From Lentisphaerota bacterium (GTDB lineage: Bacteria; Verrucomicrobiota; Lentisphaeria; Victivallales; Victivallaceae): a DNA stretch of 48,277 nt. The stretch covers positions 1 through 48,277 of the forward strand of contig SUVS01000007.1 of the NCBI GenBank assembly GCA_015061885.1, read 5' to 3'. The position numbers were made by a program, and so were the translations under genes. The notes under the pieces were generated by a model that saw only the letters and a program-made list of their open reading frames with translations, searched no databases and was not told where the DNA came from. Each line of letters begins with the position of its first letter. The stretch's first letter is position 1. Shown one piece after another: positions 26,557 to 34,985 of this stretch.

Positions 26557-26838
26557 GGTGTTGCAAAACTCCAAGAGTCAATGCAGCCAGCCGACAGCTA
26601 ACGCGGCATACCGCCGCGAACGCATGGGGAGGTAGTTTGCCGGATAAATTCCGGCAAACCGAGCGGAAAGGTTCCGCGAAGCAGCTCCGGCGTTGAGCGA
26701 AGTCATCCGGCGTTTGAGGACGATTTTACGGTTTGCCGTAAAATCGCTTAAGGCGGCGTATGCCGCCGCTCTAATTAAAAATCGCCAGGCAGCACACGCG
26801 GCGGCTGTCGGCATTGAGTCTTGGAGTTTTGCAACACC
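26557..26838. repeat. Non-coding element with 28-bp terminal inverted repeats and internal hairpins (MITE-like or structured RNA)
   Basis: Bases 26557-26584 and 26811-26838 are inverted copies (27 of 28 match). The 226 bp between them hold at least three perfect hairpins: a 10-bp stem at 26635-26659, a 6-bp stem at 26662-26676 (gcggaa/ttccgc) and an 11-bp stem with a 4-nt loop near 26721-26746. A GC-rich dyad (ggcggc gtat gccgcc) lies at 26752-26767. The ends could fold the whole element into one multi-branched structure. No transposase and no clear target-site duplication are seen. It fills most of the 371-bp gap between the convergent malic enzyme and MTHFR genes. Small open frames across it look like chance. 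Confidence 0.75.
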
Positions 26839-26893
26839 ATCTGTTTTTTATGCCTATTCCCCGGTTTTTAATACAGCAGACCGGGATCTGCAA

Positions 26894-28345
26894 TCAACTG
26901 TTTTTTCCGGATTCTATTATTTTGTTTTCCAGAGTATCGCTTTGGCGGTTGCGTTCGGCGGCGTGCCATATCTGCACATGTACGCACGGCATGTTTCCGA
27001 CTTCGCATTCGCCGTTACTGCGGACTCCGCCGCAGACACCGTTGGCTAAACGCTTGGGACAGCGTTCCGGACAGTAGAACTGCGTTTCCGGCAAGCGGCA
27101 GTTTTCGCAACTTTGACATCCGGCAAGGAGTTTTTTCAGCCAGCGGCGTTCTCCGGCATCCTGCTGACCGGCATCCGGGAAGAAGAAACGCCTTGCCCGG
27201 TCGCCGAGTTTGCTCTTGAAACTCTGCCGCGGCAACCTGAATTCAGTCAGGGCGTGGGTGGAATTTTCCGGCGGCATACCTTGCAGAAGGTCTTCAAATA
27301 AATAAAAATGCTGATCCGCCGGAGCAATATCACTGCGGGCTATATAGAATTTATATTCTTCTTCCCAGCATTTAAGGTTGGTGAATTCTTTCAAAGCTCT
27401 GCCTACCCGCTCCAAAGCGATGTGCATTTTAGAAGGTGTATCCGCTCCGAAAATTTGTATCCCGCTGTATCCAAGAAGTTTGCACCCGGCGGCCTGTAAC
27501 TCCAATCGGCGGTACTGGGCGGCTTCAAACTGGCTGGCAGAAAAACGCAATTCCTTTTCGAGCATCATCAAAAAGTCTTGCGAAATAGTTATACCCGGCA
27601 GTGCGTTGGCAATGATTTTTTCCACCCGTTCCGGAGTCAGCAACATCAATCGTGCGATCAGCGGCTGGTGGTATCCCCGCCAGGTAAGGTAACGCCGCAG
27701 AGCATCAAGCTGTGCCATATCAAATCCGGCCTGGGTCACGGCAAACTCCGCCCCGCAGTTGAATTTTTTTATCAGTTTGAACATAGCACTGTAAAGAGCC
27801 GGAGCCGATGATAAGTGAGCGTTGACTGTTGCTCCGGCAAAGAAGTCCTGCAAAGTGGTATTTTCGTGTATAAAACGCAGAGTATTGATACTTTCGCAGA
27901 ACTCCATATTCTTCAAATCCCGGCAACCTTCGTTCAGGCGGCTGTCGCCGGAAACAGCAATGATGTTGGCAAGATTGCTGTTTTTGGCTTGAGCGATCAA
28001 ACTCTGAACTGTTTCGGGGGAGGAATTACGCCCCGAAAGGTAGATCAAATGTGAATTGCGGTTTTTTTCCGGCAGTAAAGTTGCATAATCCACCGCCCGG
28101 CGGGCGTTGTCGGAAAAACTCCGGTCGGTAAGAGCCAGTGCCGCCGGTACTTCCCGCGAGGCAAGCACGATTTTTTCCAGCTCCGCAAGACGCATTGCCG
28201 CATCATTATCGTCGAGTTCCATGCCGGGGGCGGCATGTTCAAACAACACAGTAAAGACCCCGTTATCCAGACAGCGGCGGAAGCGGTTGCCTGACGGCGT
28301 ATTGAAATTCATTTCAAGTTGAATATTAGCCTGACTGTTTTCCAT
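26894..28345 (-). CDS. Methylenetetrahydrofolate reductase fused to an MTHFR C-terminal Cys-rich domain
   Basis: The ATG at 28345 gives 483 residues; an upstream in-frame GTG (28390) is possible, and neither start has a clear ribosome site. Residues about 20-330 follow the MetF barrel pattern: an N-terminal F-E strand (VLFEHAAPG), ALTDRS, a Leu-rich I-A-VSGDSR strand and NCGAEFAVTQAGFD. The last 110 residues hold the MTHFR_C-type Cys pattern: C-x2-C-x2-C, then CPERCPKRLANGVCGG and GECEV..PCVH. This domain occurs with acetogen-type MTHFR (MetV) and probably binds Fe-S or Zn. The enzyme should reduce methylene-H4folate for methionine synthesis, in keeping with metX-metW upstream. The electron donor is uncertain. 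Confidence 0.87.
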   Translation of the reverse strand: MENSQANIQLEMNFNTPSGNRFRRCLDNGVFTVLFEHAAPGMELDDNDAAMRLAELEKIVLASREVPAALALTDRSFSDNARRAVDYATLLPEKNRNSHLIYLSGRNSSPETVQSLIAQAKNSNLANIIAVSGDSRLNEGCRDLKNMEFCESINTLRFIHENTTLQDFFAGATVNAHLSSAPALYSAMFKLIKKFNCGAEFAVTQAGFDMAQLDALRRYLTWRGYHQPLIARLMLLTPERVEKIIANALPGITISQDFLMMLEKELRFSASQFEAAQYRRLELQAAGCKLLGYSGIQIFGADTPSKMHIALERVGRALKEFTNLKCWEEEYKFYIARSDIAPADQHFYLFEDLLQGMPPENSTHALTEFRLPRQSFKSKLGDRARRFFFPDAGQQDAGERRWLKKLLAGCQSCENCRLPETQFYCPERCPKRLANGVCGGVRSNGECEVGNMPCVHVQIWHAAERNRQSDTLENKIIESGKNS

Positions 28346-28517
28346 AAACAAAACTTTTTGCAGAAGTGACCTTTTACTGTAATTTAGCACTGTTTGCGGA
28401 GAGTTTCAACTGCAATTCAGCGGGTTTTGAAAAAAAATCATACTTTTATGAATTTGACGCTTTTAAAATTGAAAATATGCGATTATATTAAGCCTTGTTA
28501 TCAGGAGATTTTTAATA

Positions 28518-29351
28518 ATGGCAACCGTCCGTAAAAGCAAAAGTCCTGCCGGAACCAACGATCCGGCGGTGCGTCAGAAAAAGAAAAAACTTATCCGTGG
28601 CATTGTATTGCTGTGCATACTGCTGATCGTCATGATCGGCTGTGTGCTGGGACTGTATTGGCTGAAAAACCGTATGTTTGAAGATAATAAACGCTTTACT
28701 CTCCGCCATGTCAATATTGTTTCCAGCGGATATTGGGGTAAAGACAGCATAACAGCCAGGCAGCTTTTGAACAAACTTGATCTGCATATCGGCAAGAGTA
28801 ATCTTTTTGCCCTGCAACCGGAAAAACTGCGGCGGGAATTGCGATCCATACCCAATGTTGAAGATGCCCGGGTGCGGGCGGTTCTGCCGGATACGCTGGA
28901 AATCAAAATCGAAGAACGCACCCCGCGGGCTTTTATCGGACGGCCCCGTTCGCCGCTGGTAGTTGATGCCAACGGTGTGGTGATGAATGCCGGCGAGTGT
29001 TTCGGAGTCCACGATAATCTGCCGGTAATCAATGGCGGCGTGCATACAACTATGAGTTCAGGCGAAGTGCATACTGCTCTGCGTCCGGCATTGCATTTGA
29101 TAATGACTGTTCAGCGTTATAAGAATTTTTCGGTGGCGGCAGTGAGTCTGCGGCAGCCGGATAATCTGGTAACACTTATGGATTACCGCCGTGGTTCGAT
29201 GGTACGCCGTTACCATGTTACCATGCCCCGCGGCAATTACACCGAATGGCTGGATATTCTGCAAAGTGCCATCGAAGATGCCATCCGCCGGGGCGATGGC
29301 AGAAACCGGATAAACCTGACATTCAAAAATCAGGTCGTAATGAGTCATTAA
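28518..29351 (+). CDS. ftsQ: Cell division protein FtsQ/DivIB-like
   Basis: The 277-residue protein has a basic cytoplasmic tail (KKKK), one membrane helix (about residues 26-48) and then a POTRA domain: FTLRHVNIVSSGYWGKDSI...LLNKLDLHIGKSNLFALQPEKLRRELRSIPNVEDARVRAVLPDTLEIKIEER, in short blocks typical of FtsQ. A VVDANGVVM strand opens the beta domain. FtsQ links early and late divisome parts in the periplasm. Unusually it stands alone here, without ftsA, ftsZ or mur genes. AGGAG lies 11 nt before the ATG. Confidence 0.88.
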   Translation: MATVRKSKSPAGTNDPAVRQKKKKLIRGIVLLCILLIVMIGCVLGLYWLKNRMFEDNKRFTLRHVNIVSSGYWGKDSITARQLLNKLDLHIGKSNLFALQPEKLRRELRSIPNVEDARVRAVLPDTLEIKIEERTPRAFIGRPRSPLVVDANGVVMNAGECFGVHDNLPVINGGVHTTMSSGEVHTALRPALHLIMTVQRYKNFSVAAVSLRQPDNLVTLMDYRRGSMVRRYHVTMPRGNYTEWLDILQSAIEDAIRRGDGRNRINLTFKNQVVMSH

Positions 29352-29416
29352 ATGGCTCGTTGCGGTGTAACAGCATGATTCCGGGGACTTTTTCTGCCAA
29401 ACCGTTTTGCGAATAC

Positions 29417-29462
29417 AACTCTCAAAAGTTCAGCCTTGTCTTGCGGCATACTTTTGAGAGTT
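29417..29462. terminator. Probable bidirectional terminator between ftsQ and aroA
   Basis: A 12-bp perfect inverted repeat (aactctcaaaag / cttttgagagtt) has a 22-nt loop. It lies between two convergent genes, 65 bp after ftsQ and 27 bp after the aroA stop. The stem is AT-rich and the T run is short, so its strength is uncertain. Confidence 0.5.
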
Positions 29463-29489
29463 GCACCTTTTGCACCGGTTCCCGCTTTT

Positions 29490-30773
29490 TTATGCTGTTT
29501 GGAAATCTGCTCCCAGATTCTGGAAATCTTTTATGAAGTCCGGATAGGTTACTGCACACGATTCGGCATCCAGTATTTCGGTGGGGCCTTCAGCGGCGAG
29601 TGCCGCCACTGCCAGTGCCATTGCCAGCCGGTGATCTTTGCAACTATCCACCGTTGCACCGTGGAGTCTGGTACCGGTGATTATCATGGCATCGGGCTTT
29701 TCTTCGATCATTGCCCCCATTTTCCGCAATTCTCTGGTCATACAGGCTATGCGGTCGGTTTCCTTGTTGCGTGCCTGACCGGCATTGCCCAGCGTAATGA
29801 CCGAGCCTTCATTTACAGCGGCGACCGCCGCCAACAGCGGCAGTGCGTCCGGAGTCTGCCCCAGATCAAGTTCGCCGGAACTCAATTTCCCGGGATACAC
29901 TGTTACCGAATTATCCGGATTGTATTGGAGTTTTGCCCCCAGACTTTCCAGCATCTTAAATACAGCTTTATCGCCTTGAGCATCGGCAAAATCCAGATTC
30001 TGTATGGTTACGCCGGAAGCCTTGCCCGCAACGATCCCCGCCCCCAGCGGAAACGCCGCTGTGGAAAAGTCTGCCGGAATAACACTGTCAAAAGCCTGCA
30101 TTTTCTGATTGCCGGGAATAAAAAAGTGCATCAAATCCTTTGAGGCGGTAAATTCAACGCCCAGTTTCCGGAGCCAGTTCAGAGTTATTTCCACATAGGG
30201 TTCTTCCGAAAGTTTGGTCACTTCGATCTCCAGACCGCCGTTTTTTATACACGGCGCGGCAAACAGCAATGCACTCAAATATTGCGAACAGAGTGCCTCC
30301 ACCTGGGTTTTGCCGCCCTGCAAAGCACCTTGCACGCTCAACGGAGCGTGATCGCCGGGGGCGGCAGTTACCTGCACATTGAGTTTCCGCAACGCATCCA
30401 GCAAGGGCTTCATACCCCGGCTGCAAAGCGATTCATCGCCGGTAAAACTCACTTTGCCATTGGCAAGAGCCGCCGCCGCCGTAAGCATCCGCAAGCCGGT
30501 GCCGGAGTTGCCCATATCCAGAACTTTGCCCGGTACGGCAGGGGTGCCGCCGCAACCGGTTATTTCCCAGCGGTCGGCAAACTTTTCGGCTTTGGCACCC
30601 ATTTCCACTGCGGCGGCAAGGGTGCTGGCGGTATCAAAACTTAACAGGGGTGAACGCACGAAACTTTTGCCATCGGCAAGCAATGCCCCGGCAATGGCAC
30701 GGATGGTATGTGATTTGCTCCCCGGAACAGCAACTTTTCCGGCGACCTGCGATGGAGTGATATGTAAGATCAT
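29490..30773 (-). CDS. aroA: 3-phosphoshikimate 1-carboxyvinyltransferase (EPSP synthase)
   Basis: The ATG at 30773 gives 427 residues. A GAGG ribosome site lies 5-6 nt upstream, whereas the longer reading from 30800 would overlap the previous gene. Signature blocks are PGSKSHTIRA (substrate-binding Lys/Arg), NSGTGLRMLTAAA, GDESLCSRGMKPLLDAL and RNKETDRIA, all intact. The enzyme joins PEP to shikimate-3-phosphate, the sixth step to chorismate, and is the target of glyphosate. It is the last gene of fmt-rng-(174 aa)-aroA, 13 bp after the small gene. Confidence 0.96.
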   Translation of the reverse strand: MILHITPSQVAGKVAVPGSKSHTIRAIAGALLADGKSFVRSPLLSFDTASTLAAAVEMGAKAEKFADRWEITGCGGTPAVPGKVLDMGNSGTGLRMLTAAAALANGKVSFTGDESLCSRGMKPLLDALRKLNVQVTAAPGDHAPLSVQGALQGGKTQVEALCSQYLSALLFAAPCIKNGGLEIEVTKLSEEPYVEITLNWLRKLGVEFTASKDLMHFFIPGNQKMQAFDSVIPADFSTAAFPLGAGIVAGKASGVTIQNLDFADAQGDKAVFKMLESLGAKLQYNPDNSVTVYPGKLSSGELDLGQTPDALPLLAAVAAVNEGSVITLGNAGQARNKETDRIACMTRELRKMGAMIEEKPDAMIITGTRLHGATVDSCKDHRLAMALAVAALAAEGPTEILDAESCAVTYPDFIKDFQNLGADFQTA

Positions 30774-30786
30774 ATTGTCCTCAAAT

Positions 30787-31311
30787 TTAATGTAAAACAT
30801 TGCGGAATTTCATACTTCTGATCAGCCATCTGCCGTCAAGTTTTATCAATTCCGCTTCAATATCTTTAACAATGGTATCGCTCATGGAGTTTTTGAGTTC
30901 TCCGGCAAAACGCCCGGAAAAATACGCTCTGGCACTGTTTTTGCCTGTCATTTCAACTGTAATATCCGAAGCCGTTACATTGGCTTGTGCAATCATGGTG
31001 CGGTATCTGCCGATACTTGAAAGCAGCCGGTCGCGGTCATAACTGCCTGCGGCATACCGATCCATGGACAAAGTCATCGGATCGGTGAAAGCTCCGGCAA
31101 TGCCTTTGACTTTCAGCAGGGCAGTTGCGGTACTTTCCTTATGGTTTTTGCTCAAATCAGCTGCCAGAGTATCAATAAGTTTGGCAATGAGTGCTTCGTC
31201 GCGTTTTTCCGCAGAGCTGTACCAATACCATGCTCCGGCGGCAAGTGCCAGCAGTAACAGCACTGCAAAAATATATTTGCCGAAGTACATCTTTTTGAGC
31301 GGCTTTTTCAT
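30787..31311 (-). CDS. Membrane-anchored protein of unknown function (NTF2-like fold possible)
   Basis: I do not recognise this 174-residue protein. It has a basic start, one membrane helix (about residues 12-30) and a soluble domain of about 140 residues. The second half (AQANVTASDITVEMTGKNSARAYF through LDGRWLIRSMKF, in pieces) alternates strands as NTF2/SnoaL-like domains do. Its start overlaps the rng stop by 4 nt and aroA follows after 13 bp, so it is translated in the same operon. It may be an envelope protein with no relation to RNA or aromatic synthesis. Confidence 0.75.
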   Translation of the reverse strand: MKKPLKKMYFGKYIFAVLLLLALAAGAWYWYSSAEKRDEALIAKLIDTLAADLSKNHKESTATALLKVKGIAGAFTDPMTLSMDRYAAGSYDRDRLLSSIGRYRTMIAQANVTASDITVEMTGKNSARAYFSGRFAGELKNSMSDTIVKDIEAELIKLDGRWLIRSMKFRNVLH

Positions 31312-32924
31312 ACCAGTTCCACTCCGGTATCGGCATTGTAGATGTGAAATTCTTCGATATGCAGTTCGTCGTCGGCACGGAAACTCAATTCGTGTTTGAA
31401 CTCATTTTCCAGCTCATTGAGCAACCCGGCATCCTGATTTTTGAGCCGCTGCAAGACCTCCGGGTGCATGGCTATTCTGATCGGCACTTTACGGTAGAGT
31501 TTGTTACGCAATATACCGGCAAGTTTCCGCTGGATCTCCACACTCATGCTTTCCGGCGACTTGACCAGACCGCTGCCGCGGCAGTAGGGGCAGTTTACAT
31601 ATACTGCGTCCTGAATACTTTCGTGTTCACGCTGGCGGGTCATTTCCATAAGTCCGAGTTTGCTTACCGGCAGAACACGGGTTTTTGCCCGGTCATCTTT
31701 GGTGAGCTTTTTCATGAGTTTATAGAGTTCTTCGCGCTGGTGCATACTTTTCATATCTATAAAATCCAGCACCACCAAACCACCGATGTTGCGTAACCGC
31801 AACTGCCGTGCGATCTCCTCGGCGGCGGCACAGTTGGTCTGAAAAATCAGCTCGGACTGGTCACTGCCGACTTTGGAACGGCCGCTGTTTACATCTATGG
31901 CGATCAATGCTTCGGTTTCGTCAATGCAAATGTAGCCGCCGCCGGCGATGGGGACTTTACGCTGAAAGACCAAATTGAGCTGTTCGCGGATCTGGTAGGC
32001 TTCAAAAATATTCTGCGGCTGTTTGTAGCGGACGACTTTGGCGGCCTGTTTTCTGCCGCCGAATTTTTTGATTGCCGCATAGATTTGATCGTAAGCCTCG
32101 GTATTGTCAACGATTATTTCGTCGATCTCTTCGGTCATAAAATCGCGGATGGTTCGTTCAAGCAAGTTCGGTTCGCGGTAAACAAGTGCCGGACTTATGC
32201 CTTTTTCCAGAGCTTCGTCGATTTTTTCCCAATAGTCCAGCAGGATATTCAAGTCGTGCTTGAAGTAAATGCTTTTTCTGCCTTCGCCCACAGTGCGGCA
32301 GATCAGCCCCATGCCTTCGGGGCGTTCCAGACTTTCCAGGACTTTGCGTAATCTGGTGCGTTCGACTTCGCCTTCGATCTTGCTGGAAAGTCCCAGATGA
32401 TCGGCATAAGGCATCAATACCAGAAAACGCCCCGCAATGGATATATCGGTAGTTACGCGGGCTCCTTTGGTTCCGATGGGGCCTTTGGTGACTTGCACGA
32501 GTAGTTCCATACCCGGCTTGAAAACTTCGGGTATATCGTTGACGGTCAACTTGCGTTTACGCAGTTTTATTGCGGTATCCAGCAAAGTTTCGGTTTTGCT
32601 TTTGCCCCGTTTTTTGCGTTTGGTGTTTTCGGGCACCGGGGTGGATTCAATGATTTTTTCCAGAGCTTCATCGGCACCGGTAAGCATATCTGAATAGTGC
32701 AGAAAAGCGTTTTTTTCGCAACCAATATCAACAAACGCCGCCTGTAACTTCTGCTCCAGATTGACTATTTTGCCCAGATATATATTCCCGGGAACCGGCG
32801 TATCGCTGTGCCGTTCCATGAGGTATTCTTCCAGTTTTCCGCTGCTTAAAAGAGCTACACTGGTTTCCAGTTTTTCGCAATTTACGATCAGTTGTTTGCC
32901 GGGTTTGTTCTTAAATATGTTCAT
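31308..32924 (-). CDS. rng: Ribonuclease E/G family protein
   Basis: From the ATG at 32924 the protein has 538 residues; a TTG at 32933, 6 nt after an AGGA, would add three. The order is an S1-like RNA-binding domain (GNIYLGKIVNLEQKLQAAFVDIG), then the RNase H-like/DNase I-like catalytic part with metal-binding AIDVNSG and VLDFIDM, then the Zn-link CPYCRGSG. It lacks the long C-terminal degradosome scaffold of RNase E, so it is RNase G-like. It cuts single-stranded AU-rich RNA and matures rRNA. The upstream fmt stop is directly adjacent. Confidence 0.92.
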   Translation of the reverse strand: MNIFKNKPGKQLIVNCEKLETSVALLSSGKLEEYLMERHSDTPVPGNIYLGKIVNLEQKLQAAFVDIGCEKNAFLHYSDMLTGADEALEKIIESTPVPENTKRKKRGKSKTETLLDTAIKLRKRKLTVNDIPEVFKPGMELLVQVTKGPIGTKGARVTTDISIAGRFLVLMPYADHLGLSSKIEGEVERTRLRKVLESLERPEGMGLICRTVGEGRKSIYFKHDLNILLDYWEKIDEALEKGISPALVYREPNLLERTIRDFMTEEIDEIIVDNTEAYDQIYAAIKKFGGRKQAAKVVRYKQPQNIFEAYQIREQLNLVFQRKVPIAGGGYICIDETEALIAIDVNSGRSKVGSDQSELIFQTNCAAAEEIARQLRLRNIGGLVVLDFIDMKSMHQREELYKLMKKLTKDDRAKTRVLPVSKLGLMEMTRQREHESIQDAVYVNCPYCRGSGLVKSPESMSVEIQRKLAGILRNKLYRKVPIRIAMHPEVLQRLKNQDAGLLNELENEFKHELSFRADDELHIEEFHIYNADTGVELV

Positions 32925-32933
32925 AAAATCCAA

Positions 32934-33902
32934 TTACTTTCCTGCAAGCATTTTTTCACCGGCAAGGCTGTTGCGGCAACCGTTGAGGTAATCGCTGCCG
33001 GACATCGGCTTTTTGCCCGGCGGCAGAACTTCAACGAGTTTGAGTGCCTTGCCGCCGCAGGCAACGACCCAGCCCTTGCGGTCGGCCTGAATGATCGTAC
33101 CGGGTTCGGCGTCAAGCGTATTTTCCACGATTCCGGCTTTGGTCAGAGTCAAAGATTTTACTTCGCCATTGATCTCAAGCGAAAACACCGCCCCCGGCCA
33201 CGGCGTACACGCCCGCACCGAGGCTTCGATGACTTCGGCGGGTTTCGTCCAGTCAATAATGCCGTCGCTTTTTTTGATTTTAGTTGTCATGGTGACCAGT
33301 TCAGGGTTTTGCGGCGTGCCGGTTAAAACGCCGGAGGCAATATCTTCCAGCACCTGCAAAGTTTCTCCGGCGGCGATCTCGCCGAGTTTTATTTCGAGCG
33401 AATCGGCGTATTCAGTACCGTCGAGCGGATATTCGATGGTTTTGTAAACCTTGCCGCTGTCCAGACCGATTTCCATATCCATAAAACACACCCCGGTGGA
33501 GCTTTGCATATCAGCAATGGCGTGCATGATCGGCGATGCTCCGCGGTAACGCGGCAGCAGCGAAGCGTGAATATTCACACAGCCGTATCCGGGCAGTTCC
33601 AGCAACGGCTTTTTCAACAGCTGACCATAGCTGACCACCAGCACAAAATCCGGAGCTATGGACTCCAATTTTGCTTGGGCAGTTCCGTCGTTGAGCGACA
33701 CATATTTGTCGATTTCAAGATTATTTTCGGCGGCAAACGCTCCTACCGGCGTGGGCATCAGCTGCCGCTTGCGTCCGGCGGGACGGTCGGGTTGAGTACC
33801 GATCCCGGCAAGGTCGAGCAATCCGGCACGGGATTGTTCAAGCAGTTTTTTCAGCACCGGCACTGCTATCGGCCCGGAACCGAGGAAATATACTTTAAGC
33901 AT
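32934..33902 (-). CDS. fmt: Methionyl-tRNA formyltransferase
   Basis: The 322-residue protein formylates initiator Met-tRNA with 10-formyl-H4folate. It has the Rossmann-like start KVYFLGSGPIAVPVL, SYGQLL, the catalytic VNIHASLLPRYRGASPIMHAI (Asn, His and the following Asp in FMDMEIGLDSG), and a C-terminal OB-like domain with the WPGA block (CTPWPGA). Length is normal. It is the first gene of the four-gene minus-strand operon. No peptide deformylase gene is next to it, unlike in many bacteria. Confidence 0.96.
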   Translation of the reverse strand: MLKVYFLGSGPIAVPVLKKLLEQSRAGLLDLAGIGTQPDRPAGRKRQLMPTPVGAFAAENNLEIDKYVSLNDGTAQAKLESIAPDFVLVVSYGQLLKKPLLELPGYGCVNIHASLLPRYRGASPIMHAIADMQSSTGVCFMDMEIGLDSGKVYKTIEYPLDGTEYADSLEIKLGEIAAGETLQVLEDIASGVLTGTPQNPELVTMTTKIKKSDGIIDWTKPAEVIEASVRACTPWPGAVFSLEINGEVKSLTLTKAGIVENTLDAEPGTIIQADRKGWVVACGGKALKLVEVLPPGKKPMSGSDYLNGCRNSLAGEKMLAGK

Positions 33903-34015
33903 AATTGAAAAAATCCTTAATAAAAAAACATATAAAATTGGCTTAACTTCAAGACCGGAGTTATTTTATATAATATATACGCAATAAATATTTTTACAAT
34001 TTGATTTTTTTATAA

Positions 34016-34498
34016 ATGAACATTTTTCCAGTTAAATGTGCCATTGCTCTGGGGACTAATGCCCCCGGCGGTATTGCTGTGTTTCAAATGGCGTGTAATC
34101 TCCTGCAACAGCACGGGTTTACGGTGGAACGCCTTGCCGCTGCGATCATCACCAAACCGTTGGATTGCCCGCCGGGAACGCCGGATTTCTTCAATTCGGC
34201 TCTGATTGGGACTTTCAGCGGCAGTGCCGAAGAACTTCTGGAGATAACTCAAAGTATCGAGCAAACGCTCGGCCGTCCGGTGGATCACGGTTTTCATCTG
34301 CCCCGGCCGCTGGATCTGGATATAATCATTTTCGGCGATAAACAAATGCAAACCCCGTACCTTACTCTGCCGCACCCCCGGGCACAGGAAAGAATGTTTG
34401 TTTTGGAGCCGCTGAACGAAATCGCCCCGGACTGGGTATTCCCGGACAGCAAAAAGAGTGTGGCGGAGGCTTATTTTATACTGAAAAAAAGATTGTAA
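34016..34498 (+). CDS. folK: 6-hydroxymethyl-7,8-dihydropterin pyrophosphokinase (HPPK)
   Basis: The 160-residue protein adds pyrophosphate from ATP to hydroxymethyl-dihydropterin in folate synthesis. It has the start strand CAIALGTNA, FFNSAL (substrate Asn region), RPLDLDIIIFG with the metal-binding DLD, and LPHPRAQERMFVLEPL. No other folate synthesis gene is next to it. The next gene on the opposite strand ends one base after its stop, so there is no room for a terminator between them. The ATG follows an AT-rich leader without a clear ribosome site. Confidence 0.94.
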   Translation: MNIFPVKCAIALGTNAPGGIAVFQMACNLLQQHGFTVERLAAAIITKPLDCPPGTPDFFNSALIGTFSGSAEELLEITQSIEQTLGRPVDHGFHLPRPLDLDIIIFGDKQMQTPYLTLPHPRAQERMFVLEPLNEIAPDWVFPDSKKSVAEAYFILKKRL

Positions 34499-34499
34499 A

Positions 34500-34985
34500 T
34501 CATTTTGACTCAACAAAAGCGGGGTATTCCGCCTGACAGCTGCCGTTGGCGAGAAAATGTATTTTCACCTGGCATTGCAGTATTTGTTCTTTGTTTCTGC
34601 TATCGCCGAATATTATGGCTTTGCCGGATACTCTGGCAGAGTTTTCATCAGACAATTCAATATCAAGCGGCATTTGCAAAGCGGAGTTTTCCGGCAGGAC
34701 CGCTTTGAATATCTTTACGGCACAATCATTCAAGGCCGCGGCAAGTTCACCGGTGCCGGAGTTTCCGCTGAAATCGGATGTACTTTCCAGATAACTGCTG
34801 TAACGCTCAAGTTTGACGGGGGGGCGTTTTACGGCAGTTTTTTCCGGCGGCGGCAAAACTTTTGTCAAGGCTTTATCCAGCAGAGAATCCCCGCCCTTTG
34901 ACCGCACAAAAAACACGGTCATCACTACCGTCAGCAATGCAGCTGCCAGATACATTATCCAGTTGATTTTAACGCGAAACTTCAT
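34500..34985 (-). CDS. Small membrane-anchored protein, last gene of the stator-like operon
   Basis: This 161-residue protein is not recognised. It has one membrane helix (about residues 9-27), a proline-rich linker (VLPPPEKTAVKRPPVK) and a compact C-terminal domain of about 105 residues with one Cys. The build (inner-membrane anchor, Pro linker, small periplasmic domain) is reminiscent of TonB-like or adaptor proteins, but no TonB C-terminal motif is visible. Its start overlaps the preceding gene by 17 nt, so it is coupled to the three genes upstream. Confidence 0.75.
   Translation of the reverse strand: MKFRVKINWIMYLAAALLTVVMTVFFVRSKGGDSLLDKALTKVLPPPEKTAVKRPPVKLERYSSYLESTSDFSGNSGTGELAAALNDCAVKIFKAVLPENSALQMPLDIELSDENSARVSGKAIIFGDSRNKEQILQCQVKIHFLANGSCQAEYPAFVESK

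Noticed and set aside
26814-27077. 87-codon plus-strand frame at the end of the hairpin-rich element
   Set aside because: It runs antisense into the MTHFR gene and starts inside a terminal inverted repeat.
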